64,000 bases of DNA from CAZPWF01 sp964590725 (GCA_964590725.1 CAZPWF010000002.1:1-64000), one strand, 5' to 3'. Counted from the first letter of the stretch, positions 25,200 through 34,124 are shown. The notes: a model not told the origin generated them from the letters alone. Numbers and translations are program-made.

Positions 25200-25885
25200 A
25201 CTTTACTATAACCTGGGAAAAAGTCAGTATGAATACGGGTCAGTGGGCTCACGAGTTGGGTTAGTTCGTCATTTATTAATTCAACAACTTTCTCGGGTCC
25301 AGACAGGTATACTTGCTGTTGATCACCTTTTAGGTAGTCTGTGACGCTTTTGAGTAGCTCTTTATCGCGTAGATTGTCGTTGGTAGTGTCGAGGACGATA
25401 ACATGCACAGGGTTGTTTTGAGACCGAAGGATGTCATCGAAACAAGCATCAGGGTGGTTTCTAACAAAATAAAGAACTGTGATTTGTCTATTCTGTTTTG
25501 AGTCGGCAAGATATTTCAACATGCTTCTGACAGGTGTGATTCCTATTCCGGCTGCAACAAACAATATTGGAATGGTCTTGTCTTTTGGAAGCACAAAATC
25601 ACCCATTGATTGGCTTATGCTAACTGGATCACCTGGCTTTAGTTTTTGAAGATGTTTTTTGAATTCTGATTGATTTTGAGGGTGTCGGGTAGTTATACTG
25701 AGCAGCTCTTCTGTTGGCGAAGACGATAATGTAAACCACCGGCGGTTGTCGTTTAATGCTGTAGTCGAATACAGCGTTAGTTCTATGAACTGACCCGCAG
25801 TGTACTGTAAATTGTTTTTAGGTTTAAAGAAGTATGTGGTAATGCTCGGGTTTTCCTGATGCTTACTTATGAAAGTGGCCTCCAT
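25196..25885 (-). CDS. Ferredoxin-NADP+ reductase-like flavoprotein
   Basis: 229 aa from ATG 25885. FAD domain (1-100) with AGQFIELTLYS and RRWFTLSSSP (the FAD-binding RxxTLSS variant), then the NAD(P) domain (105-229) with VAAGIGITPVRSMLKYL and the C-terminal VYLSGPEKVVELI. There is no 2Fe-2S domain, so it resembles the stand-alone reductase units of oxygenase and flavohemoprotein families. The electron acceptor is unknown. A TTG at 25921 would lengthen it into the GDPD gene; the ATG gives the usual METT-like family start. Confidence 0.88.
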   Translation of the reverse strand: MEATFISKHQENPSITTYFFKPKNNLQYTAGQFIELTLYSTTALNDNRRWFTLSSSPTEELLSITTRHPQNQSEFKKHLQKLKPGDPVSISQSMGDFVLPKDKTIPILFVAAGIGITPVRSMLKYLADSKQNRQITVLYFVRNHPDACFDDILRSQNNPVHVIVLDTTNDNLRDKELLKSVTDYLKGDQQQVYLSGPEKVVELINDELTQLVSPLTRIHTDFFPGYSKV

Positions 25886-25889
25886 GCTT

Positions 25890-26618
25890 CTAAGCGTCCA
25901 ATCCTGATTTAGCTTTTTCAATACTTTCTACAATTGGGTATGGGTGTTTAACGAAGTACTCAGGGTGGTCTGTACACACCTCAACCTTCGGGTAGATTAA
26001 GTGAATAAGCTTTCCGATAAAACGATTATTCACTGTATATACGTACATACCGAGGTTCGCGCGACGTGCGAGTAGGTAGGTTAGAGGATTAAGTAGCCAA
26101 AAATTGAGTCCAATGCCGTCAAGTTTAAGCGTTCGGGCATAATGAATGATATCGATTGGTTTTGTTCGCTCTAGTCCGAACAGTCGTAAATCTGGTCGTA
26201 ACTTTCTGAGTATTGAAAGTTCATTAAGTTTAAACGACGCAATTGTAACTTTGTTTATTTTATATTTATTCAATATCTTAATCAGATCATCAGTGCAGCC
26301 TTCAGCCTTAAGCTCTATGTACAGAGGAGTATCTTGAGTCGATGTCAGTACTTCTTCAAGTGTAGGGATAGTAGATTGATTATCTCGAAGAGTGATCTTT
26401 TTTAATTCTTTTAGGCTCAGTCGACGGACTTGTGTATTTTTAAGATTTGGCGCTACTCTACGTAAGTCGGCATCATGTATGACCACGAGATGATTGTCTT
26501 TGGTTTTATGTACGTCTAATTCAATAGAGTCGACACCAATTAGTTTGGCAAGCTCAAAACTTGGCAATGTATTTTCTAGAGCAAGTCCTGCTGCCCCGCG
26601 GTGTCCGATAATTTTCAT
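25890..26618 (-). CDS. Glycerophosphodiester phosphodiesterase
   Basis: 242 aa from ATG 26618. TIM-barrel GDPD: IGHRGAAGLALENTLPSF (catalytic His and metal-binding Glu), SIELDVHKTKDNHLVVIHDA (second His and Asp), and the helix-strand pattern to the end, VEVCTDHPEYFV. Hydrolyses glycerophosphodiesters from lipids to glycerol-3-phosphate and an alcohol. Cytosolic, no signal peptide. The GTG at 26633 is less likely as AGAAG precedes the ATG. Stop lies 4 bp before the reductase start. Confidence 0.92.
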   Translation of the reverse strand: MKIIGHRGAAGLALENTLPSFELAKLIGVDSIELDVHKTKDNHLVVIHDADLRRVAPNLKNTQVRRLSLKELKKITLRDNQSTIPTLEEVLTSTQDTPLYIELKAEGCTDDLIKILNKYKINKVTIASFKLNELSILRKLRPDLRLFGLERTKPIDIIHYARTLKLDGIGLNFWLLNPLTYLLARRANLGMYVYTVNNRFIGKLIHLIYPKVEVCTDHPEYFVKHPYPIVESIEKAKSGLDA

Positions 26619-26667
26619 AATACTTCTTCTCACTAGTGTACAATATTACTGAAATAAAGGAGGAATA

Positions 26668-27198
26668 ATGGCTGATTTTAATAAAGTACTTGATCCAGGC
26701 GATATCGACGCTGGTCTCGTAACGATTATTAACGAAATACCCAAGGGATCGAATCTAAAGATCGAATGGAATCGAAAAAAAGCGATTTTTGAACTCGACA
26801 GAGTAGAGCCTGGTATTTTTGCCAAGCCTTGTAATTATGGTTTTATACCTCAAACTCTCGACGAAGATGGAGATGAATTAGATGTATTGTTGCTTCTTGA
26901 TGGAGCGGTTCCTACTGGCACGAAAGTAACCGGTCGCATAATTGGTATCATGAATTTTGAAGACGATGGCGAAATGGACCACAAGGTTGTATGTGTGGCC
27001 GATGATGATCGTCACTGGGGTGATGAGATTAAGTCTATTGAAGATGTTTCTGACCAATGGAAGAAACAAGTTACACATCACTTTAGTCACTATAAGGATT
27101 TGAAAAAGCCCGGAAGTACTAAAGTTCTTGGTTGGGGTGGTATCGACGATGCCAAAGCTACGATTCACGAATGTATAGAACGTTGGAACGATCAGTAA
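26668..27198 (+). CDS. ppa: Inorganic pyrophosphatase
   Basis: 176 aa, family I soluble enzyme. Signature DEDGDELDVLLL (about residues 67-78) carries the metal-binding aspartates; also EIPKGSNLKIEWNRK at the start, PCNYGFIPQT, and the KPG/KVLGWGG region. Cleaves PPi to pull biosynthetic reactions. AGGAGG 5 bases before ATG; TACAAT box at about 26640. Confidence 0.95.
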   Translation: MADFNKVLDPGDIDAGLVTIINEIPKGSNLKIEWNRKKAIFELDRVEPGIFAKPCNYGFIPQTLDEDGDELDVLLLLDGAVPTGTKVTGRIIGIMNFEDDGEMDHKVVCVADDDRHWGDEIKSIEDVSDQWKKQVTHHFSHYKDLKKPGSTKVLGWGGIDDAKATIHECIERWNDQ

Positions 27199-27271
27199 GT
27201 TACTTGCAGCATAGTGGCTATGCTTATACAATAAGACTTATAATAAGTATCAGCTAAAGTTGGGGGTGGGA

Positions 27272-28285
27272 ATGAAGACACGCATAGCAATTAATGGTTT
27301 TGGAAGAATTGGCCGAAACGCGTTTAAGGTCGCGTTTGATAGAAGTGACATAGAGATTGTAGCGATCAATGACCTAACAGACACTAAGACGTTGGCACAC
27401 CTTTTAAAACACGACAGTAACTACGGTACATATCCTAAAGAAGTCGACTATGACGAAAAGGGCATAACAATTGACGGTAAACACATTGTCGTGCTCGCAG
27501 AACGTGATCCCGCTCAATTGCCATGGAAAGAAAACAACGTGGACGTAGTGATTGAGTCTACAGGCTTTTTTGTGGATCCCTCAAAAGCCAAAGCACATAT
27601 TGATGCGGGCGCTAAGCGTGTCGTGATTTCGGCCCCGGCAAAGGGTGAAGGTGCTACAACGATTGTACTAGGAGTCAATGAAGATAAGCTAGAAACAGCT
27701 AGCGAAATTATTAGTAATGCCAGTTGTACGACTAACTGTATAACACCTGTTGCTGCAGTTATTGAAAGCAACTTTGGTATAGACAAGGCTATGATGACAA
27801 CTGTTCATAGTTATACGGCTAGCCAGGTACTACAGGACGCTCCAGCTAAAGATTTGCGGGAAGCCCGCAGTGCAGCTGAAAATATTGTGCCTACTACTAC
27901 CGGTGCATCTATTGCGGCGGGTGAAGCATTGCCAGCTCTTAAGGGCATATTTGGAGGCATGAGCGTGCGTGTACCTACTCCGGTTGTTAGTTTGAGCGAC
28001 TTTGTAATTATAACCAAAAGACCAGTAACCCCAGATGAAGTAAACGACGCTTTTCGTGCAGCTGCAAAAGAACCTTTTTATCAGGGCATCCTTGCAGTTA
28101 CAGATGAAGAACTCGTATCGAGTGATTACATCGGTAATAGTCACTCAGCAATTGTTGACCTAAAACTTACCAATGTTGTTGGTGGCACGATGCTAAAAGT
28201 CGTTGCATGGTATGACAATGAATGGGGTTATAGTAATCGACTTGTAGAAGTAGTGTCAGACGTCGGTCGACTCTTGCATAAATAG
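27272..28285 (+). CDS. gap: Glyceraldehyde-3-phosphate dehydrogenase
   Basis: 337 aa from ATG 27272, GGGGGTGGG just upstream. NAD domain INGFGRIGRNAFKVAF at the start; catalytic cysteine C152 in SNASCTTNCITP; His in TTVHSYTASQ; C-terminal WYDNEWGYSNRL. Oxidises GAP to 1,3-bisphosphoglycerate. D at the end of the second strand (AINDLTD) suits NAD+ preference. Heads a carbon block with rpiB and rpe (10 bp and 0 bp gaps). Confidence 0.96.
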   Translation: MKTRIAINGFGRIGRNAFKVAFDRSDIEIVAINDLTDTKTLAHLLKHDSNYGTYPKEVDYDEKGITIDGKHIVVLAERDPAQLPWKENNVDVVIESTGFFVDPSKAKAHIDAGAKRVVISAPAKGEGATTIVLGVNEDKLETASEIISNASCTTNCITPVAAVIESNFGIDKAMMTTVHSYTASQVLQDAPAKDLREARSAAENIVPTTTGASIAAGEALPALKGIFGGMSVRVPTPVVSLSDFVIITKRPVTPDEVNDAFRAAAKEPFYQGILAVTDEELVSSDYIGNSHSAIVDLKLTNVVGGTMLKVVAWYDNEWGYSNRLVEVVSDVGRLLHK

Positions 28286-28295
28286 AGCTAGTCTT

Positions 28296-28739
28296 ATGAA
28301 GATTTATGTCGGAGCAGATCACAACGGATTTCGTCTAAGACGCAGTCTTATTGAGTACTTAAAACGTGCTGGATATTCAGTTAAAGATGACGGTGATTCC
28401 AAGCCAAATATTGATGATGATTTTCCTGTTTTTGCCGCACGTGTAGTAAATGATATCTTGACTAGCAAGGATGCTGAGCCAAAAGGAATCTTGATTTGTG
28501 GTAGTGGTCAAGGTATGTGTATGGCTGCAAACCGATTCAAGGGGATCAGGGCTTGTCTTGGCTATGACAGAGAATCGGTTAGGTCGGCGCGTAATGATGA
28601 TGATAGTAATGTATTGTGTCTGCCAGCTAGTGTTTTGGAAAAAGACGAAGTCAGGGTGGTTGTTGAGACTTGGCTCAATACGCCATTTGCTGGCGCAGCA
28701 AGATTTAAGCGCAGGATAAAAGAAATGGATGAACTGTAG
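28296..28739 (+). CDS. rpiB: Ribose-5-phosphate isomerase B (RpiB/LacA/LacB family)
   Basis: 147 aa. Motifs MKIYVGADHNGFRLR, FPVFAARVVNDI, and ILICGSGQGMCMAANRFKGI, the loop with the catalytic base; then RSARNDDDSNVLCLPA. The catalytic residue in E. coli RpiB is a Cys; here CGSGQGMCMAANR keeps the C-G-S-G-x-G pattern. Interconverts ribose-5-P and ribulose-5-P. Its stop is adjacent to rpe. Confidence 0.92.
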   Translation: MKIYVGADHNGFRLRRSLIEYLKRAGYSVKDDGDSKPNIDDDFPVFAARVVNDILTSKDAEPKGILICGSGQGMCMAANRFKGIRACLGYDRESVRSARNDDDSNVLCLPASVLEKDEVRVVVETWLNTPFAGAARFKRRIKEMDEL

Positions 28740-29369
28740 ATGGCAATTGTCTGTCCTACGGTCACAGCTTATGACATCAATGAGTTTAATAGTCAGCTAA
28801 CAACTGCCGCTCGGTTATCTAGCAGGGTGCATGTAGACCTGATGGACGGTATATTCACGTCAACTAAATCTCCTAGCCTGGCCAATCTCAAGATACCTTC
28901 ATCAATCACAGTCGATATACATTTGATGTTTCAGAATCCAATGGAGCAACTTCAAGCTCTTATAAATCTTCGCCCTAATATGGTCATCGTTCAGGCGGAG
29001 GCCGAGGTGCATCACATGCATTTTGTGGCAGAATTGCATAAGGCCGATATTAAAGTAGGATTGTGTATTCTACAGGACACACCCGTCGATAATATTCAAC
29101 AAATAATGCACAGTTTTGATCATATATTAGTATTTAGCGGCAAGCTTGGCCATCATGGTGGGATAGCAGACTTAAAATTATTAGAAAAGGTTTATCAGAT
29201 TCAATCCGAATTTTCTGATGTCGAGATTGGCTGGGATGGTGGGATTAACGATGAGAATACCCAACAGCTAGTTGATGCTGGTGTCGATGTGTTCAACGTT
29301 GGCGGCTATATTCAAAAAGCAACAGACCCCAAAGTGTCTTACGATAAGATCGTAGACTTATTGAGATAA
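28740..29369 (+). CDS. rpe: Ribulose-phosphate 3-epimerase family protein
   Basis: 209 aa TIM barrel starting right at the rpiB stop. HVDLMDG (metal/catalytic Asp), VDIHLMFQNP, VFSGKLGHHGG and GWDGGINDEN match Rpe, although two positions differ from the classical text (GKLGHHGG instead of GFGGQ). The divergence leaves some room for another sugar-phosphate epimerase, but the position between rpiB and transketolase supports Rpe. Overlaps the convergent RdgB gene by 12 nt. Confidence 0.85.
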   Translation: MAIVCPTVTAYDINEFNSQLTTAARLSSRVHVDLMDGIFTSTKSPSLANLKIPSSITVDIHLMFQNPMEQLQALINLRPNMVIVQAEAEVHHMHFVAELHKADIKVGLCILQDTPVDNIQQIMHSFDHILVFSGKLGHHGGIADLKLLEKVYQIQSEFSDVEIGWDGGINDENTQQLVDAGVDVFNVGGYIQKATDPKVSYDKIVDLLR

Positions 29370-29897
29370 ATAATCCCTAAGTTTGTTAAAAGCCTCAGTA
29401 CGCATACTAAATTCAGGTTTGTACGCATCACCCATCTCAGCAAAAGTTTCATTTAAGCCGTCTGGCTGAAAAATGTCGTCCCAACCAAATCCTTCATTTC
29501 CATATGGCATGACAATTTTACCCTCTGTGCTGCCTTCAAAGAAAACAGGAGGCTGGATCCCGTCACTGTATCCGATGACTGTTTTAGCAGTTGCACGGCT
29601 GTTTTCTAGCTTCTGTGCTAACTCATAGATACCCTTGTTTCCAAGAGATTTACGGAGCCATTTTACCAATGGTCCCGGAAATCCATTCATACCTTCAAGG
29701 TAAAGGGAAGTGTCTTCAACGATATATTGGCCGGGGGCGTGCTTAGCGGCAGCTTCAAGCTTTTTTGTTATTATCTCTTGTGGGTCAAGTGATTGTTCTT
29801 CTGGTAAGTTTATATTAATTTGTTGAATATCTGGGATAAGTTTCTTCGCCTCATTGAATTTTCCAGGGTTACCGGTTATGAAATACAACTGACTCAT
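29358..29897 (-). CDS. Non-canonical purine NTP pyrophosphatase (RdgB/HAM1 family)
   Basis: 179 aa. N-terminal LYFITGNPGKFNEAKKLIP is the phosphate-binding signature; IVEDTSLYLEGMNGFPGPLVKWL holds the catalytic Asp and the nucleobase loop; MPYGNEGFGWDDIFQPDG is the C-terminal signature. Hydrolyses ITP, XTP and dITP to monophosphates and keeps them out of nucleic acids. Probably cotranscribed with the upstream 329-aa protein (6 bp gap). Confidence 0.92.
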   Translation of the reverse strand: MSQLYFITGNPGKFNEAKKLIPDIQQININLPEEQSLDPQEIITKKLEAAAKHAPGQYIVEDTSLYLEGMNGFPGPLVKWLRKSLGNKGIYELAQKLENSRATAKTVIGYSDGIQPPVFFEGSTEGKIVMPYGNEGFGWDDIFQPDGLNETFAEMGDAYKPEFSMRTEAFNKLRDYLSQ

Positions 29898-29903
29898 TAC
29901 TAT

Positions 29904-30893
29904 TCATTCTATTGCAGTGGATGGTTTTATGCTACCACTTATTGCTTGGATGGTTTTCAGGTCTGTAAGAAAGCTTGTACGTATCATTTTGCTTGATTGG
30001 TGTTGATTGTAGCTATATGGCCATGTTTCGTATCTGAATTCGCGTACATTCATCCTAGTTATTTTGGTGCGTTTACCATCCAGTTTATTTATTATTGCTA
30101 CTTCAGTTAGTTTGAGGGCTGGTTTACGGTTGTCATTGTAATATCGTGCTACAAGTTCATAACACAAGCCGTTGCCAAGATCGAAAGTTCGCTGTTTTAG
30201 CTTTTCATCGTTATATTTTCCATCGACAATGTCGGTATTCTCTAGCAGCTGCATGAACTTTGCTATGGAGGCCTGATCTTCTAGTGACTGCATAGCCGAT
30301 TCAAGTCTGTCTTTAAATGTGCGCCAAGAGCCGATTTTAGATTTTTCAACTTCCAAACCAAGATTGGATGGTTTAGAACCTTGAGCGAATTCGATTATCA
30401 AGGGCTTATCAAGAGATGGTGAGGCGATGTACTGTATTATGCTATTGCTTTCATGGCTGTCTCCGTGACTCTCGCGTCGAAATTCGACCAACACTGTATC
30501 GCCCTGTCGATGAATTGCGTAAGTAAAGTGCCTGGTATAAGCTGACATTTCTAAGTCGACATATTCTTGATATTGCACCTCGTGACGTACCCCTTCTGGT
30601 AAGTCAAGTAACTTTATTTGAGCTACGGCTTCTGCTTTTTCCTTTTCATCACTTTCTCGTACCAGTTTATCAATCTCTTCTGTAACTGGTGGCCTGATAT
30701 AGGTTACTTTTTTCTCATCAAGACCCAGGGCTCTTCTTAAACTATTTGCTGCCACCTCAAGTTCAACTAATTCATGTAAATTTTGTTCACGATTTTGCCT
30801 GGCGACACCTAAATTATGTAGCTGAGCTTCTAGAGCTTCTGTAGGTGGCAGTTGGTAGTAAAATGGTATCTCTATTGTTCTTTCTGACTCCAT
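29904..30893 (-). CDS. Unassigned protein with N-terminal coiled coil
   Basis: 329 aa from ATG 30893, with AAAGGAG 8 bases upstream; the frame is open to 30968 but that part is unlikely coding. Residues 12-60 form a charged helix (EALEAQLHNLGVARQNREQN), followed by a helix-rich acidic stretch and a mixed strand region containing HRQGDTVLVEFRRESHGDSH and LCYELVARYYNDN. No membrane helix, no signal peptide, no catalytic motif I recognise. Precedes the RdgB gene in an operon. Confidence 0.6.
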   Translation of the reverse strand: MESERTIEIPFYYQLPPTEALEAQLHNLGVARQNREQNLHELVELEVAANSLRRALGLDEKKVTYIRPPVTEEIDKLVRESDEKEKAEAVAQIKLLDLPEGVRHEVQYQEYVDLEMSAYTRHFTYAIHRQGDTVLVEFRRESHGDSHESNSIIQYIASPSLDKPLIIEFAQGSKPSNLGLEVEKSKIGSWRTFKDRLESAMQSLEDQASIAKFMQLLENTDIVDGKYNDEKLKQRTFDLGNGLCYELVARYYNDNRKPALKLTEVAIINKLDGKRTKITRMNVREFRYETWPYSYNQHQSSKMIRTSFLTDLKTIQAISGSIKPSTAIE

Positions 30894-31027
30894 GGCTGGA
30901 CTCCTTTCATTACGGCTGTATGGTAAACCTTTGTTAAAAAATACAAAATGTAGGAAATACAACGGCAACCTCTGTTGAGTCTAAAAAGGCAAACGCGCTA
31001 AAGAGTTAACGTTGTAAAAAAGTCATC

Positions 31028-31036
31028 TGATATAAT
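31028..31036 (+). promoter_or_regulatory. Extended -10 promoter of the transketolase operon
   Basis: TGATATAAT (TATAAT 31031-31036), 10 bases before the ATG at 31047. The leader would be about 3 nt and there is no ribosome binding site. Confidence 0.6.
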
Positions 31037-31046
31037 CATAACCAGA

Positions 31047-31910
31047 ATGACAAAAGCTAAAACATACTCCATCGAAGAACTCGAGTTAAAAGCTAATGAT
31101 ATCCGGCAGGATATTGTTAAAATGCTTGAGACTGCTGGTAGTGGCCATAGTGCTGGACCGTTAGGTTTGGCTGATATTTTTACCGCACTCTATTTTGACA
31201 TTTTAAAACAAGATTCAGGTGACCCAGAGTGGAAAGAAAGAGACATATTATTACTTAGTAACGGGCATTGTGTCCCTGTAAGATATGTAACAATGGCTCA
31301 TGCTGGCTATTTTGATAAGAAAGAATTATCAACGTTACGTCAGTTTGGTTCACGTTTGCAAGGTCATCCAGAGCGAACAAAATTACCAGGTATGGAAAAT
31401 ACTAGTGGACCCTTAGGATGTGGGCTGAGTCAAGCGGCGGGAATGTCGCTTGCTATGCGTATGAATAGTGACAGTCACCGCTGGGTCTATGTTGTTATGG
31501 GTGACGGCGAGCTTGACGAGGGAAATATTTGGGAAGCGGCAATGTTCGTAAACAAATACAAACTTAGTAATGTCATTGGTATTATTGACCGTAACAATAT
31601 TCAGATCGATGGCCCGGTTGAACAAGTCATGCCATTGGAGGACCTTAAGGCCAAATGGGAAGCTTTTGGTTGGCATGTTATTGAGGTTGATGGAAATAAC
31701 ATTGAGCAGTTCATTGATGCCTGTTCAATGGCCAGAGCGATGACCGAAAAACCAGTTATGATCATCGCGCACACCATACCCGGTAAGGGCGTTAATTTTA
31801 TGGAGTACGATTTCAACTGGCATGGTAAGCCGCCCGATCATGAACAAGCAAAAAAGGCGCTTCATGAGCTCAGGACTCTAGGCGGAAAAATAAGGAGCGA
31901 GCATGAGTAA
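31047..31910 (+). CDS. tktA: Transketolase, N-terminal (TPP-binding) subunit
   Basis: 287 aa, the first half of a split transketolase. AGSGHSAGPLGLADIFTALY near the start; GDGELDEGNIWEAAM and IIDRNNIQIDG make the thiamine-diphosphate/Mg2+ motif (GDG-x...-N). Pairs with the downstream 324-aa half. Transfers two-carbon units among pentose, hexose and triose phosphates. Its end overlaps the C-terminal subunit by 8 nt. The two-gene arrangement is common in archaea and many CPR bacteria. Confidence 0.94.
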   Translation: MTKAKTYSIEELELKANDIRQDIVKMLETAGSGHSAGPLGLADIFTALYFDILKQDSGDPEWKERDILLLSNGHCVPVRYVTMAHAGYFDKKELSTLRQFGSRLQGHPERTKLPGMENTSGPLGCGLSQAAGMSLAMRMNSDSHRWVYVVMGDGELDEGNIWEAAMFVNKYKLSNVIGIIDRNNIQIDGPVEQVMPLEDLKAKWEAFGWHVIEVDGNNIEQFIDACSMARAMTEKPVMIIAHTIPGKGVNFMEYDFNWHGKPPDHEQAKKALHELRTLGGKIRSEHE

Positions 31911-32877
31911 TTTGTTTTTAGTTGAGGATGTGATGGCTAAGGACATTACTAGCGAACCAATTAGGAAGGGTTTTGGTAGGGGTTTGCTAAAGGCGGGCGA
32001 GCTGAATGAACAAGTTGTGGCGGCCTGCGCTGATCTGACTGACTCAACTCAGATGAGCCTTTTTAAGGACGCTTTCCCTGACAGGTTTATTGAAGTCGGC
32101 GTTGCTGAACAAAATCTTGTAACTGTTGCTTCCGGTTTGGCTGCAATGGGCAAAATACCTTTTGTGAGTAGCTATGCAGCTTTTAGCCCGGGACGTAACT
32201 GGGAGCAAATCAGAACAACCATTTGCTTGAATGATCAGCCAGTTCGTGTCGTCGGCTCGCATGCCGGTATTTCTGTGGGCCCGGACGGAGCAACGCATCA
32301 AATGCTGGAAGACATTGCTCTTATGAGGGTATTGCCTAATATGGTTGTGATTGCCCCTGGAGATGCAAAAGAAGCCGAGAGGGCTACGCTTGCCCTAGCT
32401 AACGATAAACGACCCGCATATTTACGTCTGGCCAGAGAAGCAACGCCAATAATTACTACTGACAAGACTCCCTTTGAAATAGGCAAAGCCTATGTTTATG
32501 CCAAAGGAGATGACATTACGCTTATAAGTACAGGTACTATGACTTACCATGCTATGGCCGCAGCTGAGATGTTGTTTAAGGACGGGATAGATGTTGAGGT
32601 GGTGCATTGTCCGACGATTAAGCCGCTTGACGCAATCACTATTTTGCAAAGTGTCAAAAAGACCAAAAAAGTTATTACCCTAGAAGAAGCACAGGTAAAT
32701 GGCGGTCTGGGCGGAGCAGTGTCTGAGCTACTTGGCGAAGAATATCCTGTGCCAATAAAGCGAATTGGAATTCGTGATCGGTTTGGAGAATCAGGCAAGC
32801 CTGACGAGTTAATGAAACACTTTGGTTTGACCGCAGCACATATCTCTATGGTTGCCCACAAAATGGTTAGCAGTTAG
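31903..32877 (+). CDS. tktB: Transketolase, C-terminal subunit
   Basis: 324 aa. Pyrimidine-binding domain (RFIEVGVAEQNLVTVASGLA with the catalytic Glu; YAAFSPGRNWEQIR; GSHAGISVGPDGATHQMLED) then the transketolase C-terminal domain (VKKTKKVITLEEAQVNGGLG; IRDRFGESGKPDELM). The Asp in GPDGATHQ supports transketolase rather than DXP synthase. AAGGAG precedes ATG 31903; a later ATG at 31933 is possible. Confidence 0.93.
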   Translation: MSNLFLVEDVMAKDITSEPIRKGFGRGLLKAGELNEQVVAACADLTDSTQMSLFKDAFPDRFIEVGVAEQNLVTVASGLAAMGKIPFVSSYAAFSPGRNWEQIRTTICLNDQPVRVVGSHAGISVGPDGATHQMLEDIALMRVLPNMVVIAPGDAKEAERATLALANDKRPAYLRLAREATPIITTDKTPFEIGKAYVYAKGDDITLISTGTMTYHAMAAAEMLFKDGIDVEVVHCPTIKPLDAITILQSVKKTKKVITLEEAQVNGGLGGAVSELLGEEYPVPIKRIGIRDRFGESGKPDELMKHFGLTAAHISMVAHKMVSS

Positions 32878-32915
32878 ACCCGCTCCTAGCGCTAGAACGT
32901 TAACCATAAGTCCTA

Positions 32916-32944
32916 TTGTCGCAGAGACTATCAAACTGTAGAAT
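32916..32944 (+). promoter_or_regulatory. Promoter upstream of fba
   Basis: TTGTCG (32916-32921), 17-base spacer, TAGAAT (32939-32944). The leader to ATG 32976 is about 25 nt and holds AAAGGTGGG. The 10-base palindrome CTAGCGCTAG (32886-32895) lies about 20 bases further upstream. Confidence 0.65.
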
Positions 32945-32975
32945 AGCTATAGATGTAAATTAAAGGTGGGAAAAT

Positions 32976-34042
32976 ATGGCGTTAAGCTTAGAACAGATGC
33001 GAAGAAACTGTCAGGATGCACGAGATGCTATGCGTCGTGCTCGTACAGAGCATTTTGCACTTGGGGCATTCAATATAGACAATCAAGACACTCTGATAGC
33101 TATAGCTCGAGCTGCTGCTGCAAAGCAAGCACCTTTAATGGTTGAGGTTAGTCAGGGCGAAGTCGAGGCGCTTGGTTTAGAAAATGTCCGAGATATGGTT
33201 GATAATTACAAAGATGAACTTGGGATAGAGGTCTACATTAATCTGGATCACAGCCCAACCGTAGCGGCTGCTATTGCCGGCATAGAAGCAGGCTTTGAAT
33301 TTATACACATCGATATTAGTCAGTCACGCAAAGATGCGTCGGTTGAAGAAATAATCACCGAAACAAAACAAGTTGTTGAATATGCCAAATTAACTGGAGC
33401 TTTAGTAGAGAGTGAACCACATTATTTTGGGGGTTCATCAAACTTGCACACAGAAAAAATTGATTATAACGAAATTAAAAAGACTTTTAGCACTCCAGAA
33501 GGTATGCGTTCATTTGTTGAAGCAACCGGGATCGACACCTATGCAGCGGCGATAGGCAACTTACATGGGAAATACCCAGTGCCAAAGAAGTTAGACATTG
33601 ATTTATTGCGTGAGCTTAGAAAAGCGACAACTTGNNNNNNNNNNNNNNNNNNNNNNNNNNNNNNNNNNNNNNNNNNNNNNNNNNNNNNNNNNNNNNNNNN
33701 NNNNNNNNNNNNNNNNNNNNNNNNNNNNNNNNNNTGCCAAAGAAGTTAGACATTGATTTATTGCGTGAGCTTAGAAAAGCGACAACTTGCAATATATCAC
33801 TTCATGGTGGCAGCGGAACGCCGGGATACTATTTTCAAGAAGCTGTAAAAGTTGGAGCCAGCAAAATAAATATTAACAGTGATATGAGAGTGGCTTATCG
33901 CAGAACTTTAGAAAAAGTTTTAAAGGAAAATCCAGATGAATATGCTGTCGTAAAACTAATGGGTGAAGTGATAGACGCGGTTCAGCTGGTTGTTGAAGAA
34001 CGACTAGATTTGTTTAATGCGGTCGGAAAAGCCAAAGTATAG
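32976..34042 (+). CDS. fba: Class II fructose-bisphosphate aldolase (interrupted only by an assembly gap)
   Basis: A TIM-barrel class II aldolase with a 100-N gap inside. D91-H92 in NLDHSPTVAAA (catalytic Asp and zinc His), ESEPHYFGGSS, and after the gap SLHGGSGTP (zinc His and phosphate loop) and KININSDMRVAYRRTLEKVL. The 55 bases before the N run are repeated exactly after it; removing the Ns and one copy (155 nt) leaves 912 nt, a clean 303-aa frame. So the gene is intact. Cleaves or forms fructose-1,6-bisphosphate. Confidence 0.92.
33580..33634 (+). repeat. Left copy of 55-bp scaffold-overlap duplicate
   Basis: Fifty-five bases (starting TGCCAAAGAAG, ending GACAACTTG) identical to 33735-33789. 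They abut the N run on each side and lie in fba. A duplicate of a length matching a common assembler k-mer (55) at a gap edge indicates unmerged contig ends, not biology. Confidence 0.9.
33635..33734. other. Artificial scaffold gap (100 N) inside fba
   Basis: Exactly 100 N between identical 55-bp flanks. The true sequence probably has no gap: the flanks should be overlapped, which restores the fba reading frame. Confidence 0.93.
33735..33789 (+). repeat. Right copy of 55-bp scaffold-overlap duplicate
   Basis: Exact copy of 33580-33634; see that entry. Coding continues correctly from 33790. Confidence 0.9.
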
Positions 34043-34054
34043 ACACGATACTCA

Positions 34055-34083
34055 TTGATCTACACAGAACTGTGTGGCACAAT
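34055..34083 (+). promoter_or_regulatory. Promoter with embedded palindrome upstream of the PfkB kinase
   Basis: TTGATC (34055-34060), 17-base spacer, CACAAT (34078-34083). The spacer contains the perfect palindrome ACACAG-AA-CTGTGT (34062-34075), exactly where a repressor could block polymerase. The ribosome binding region AAAGAGTGGTGGG precedes ATG 34125. Confidence 0.5.
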
Positions 34084-34124
34084 AACATTAAAACCATAAG
34101 CAATTAGACGGAAAGAGTGGTGGG

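Noticed and set aside
25886..25921. TTG start at 25921 for the ferredoxin reductase
   Set aside because: It would extend the protein into the preceding GDPD gene and away from the family N-terminus; ATG 25885 is preferred.
32886..32895. Palindrome CTAGCGCTAG as an operator for fba
   Set aside because: A single 10-base palindrome about 20 bases upstream of the -35 box is expected by chance in this length of sequence; no second copy was seen.
32976..34042. Frameshifted or duplicated fba pseudogene
   Set aside because: The interruption is a 100-N gap with identical 55-bp flanks; merging restores an intact gene.
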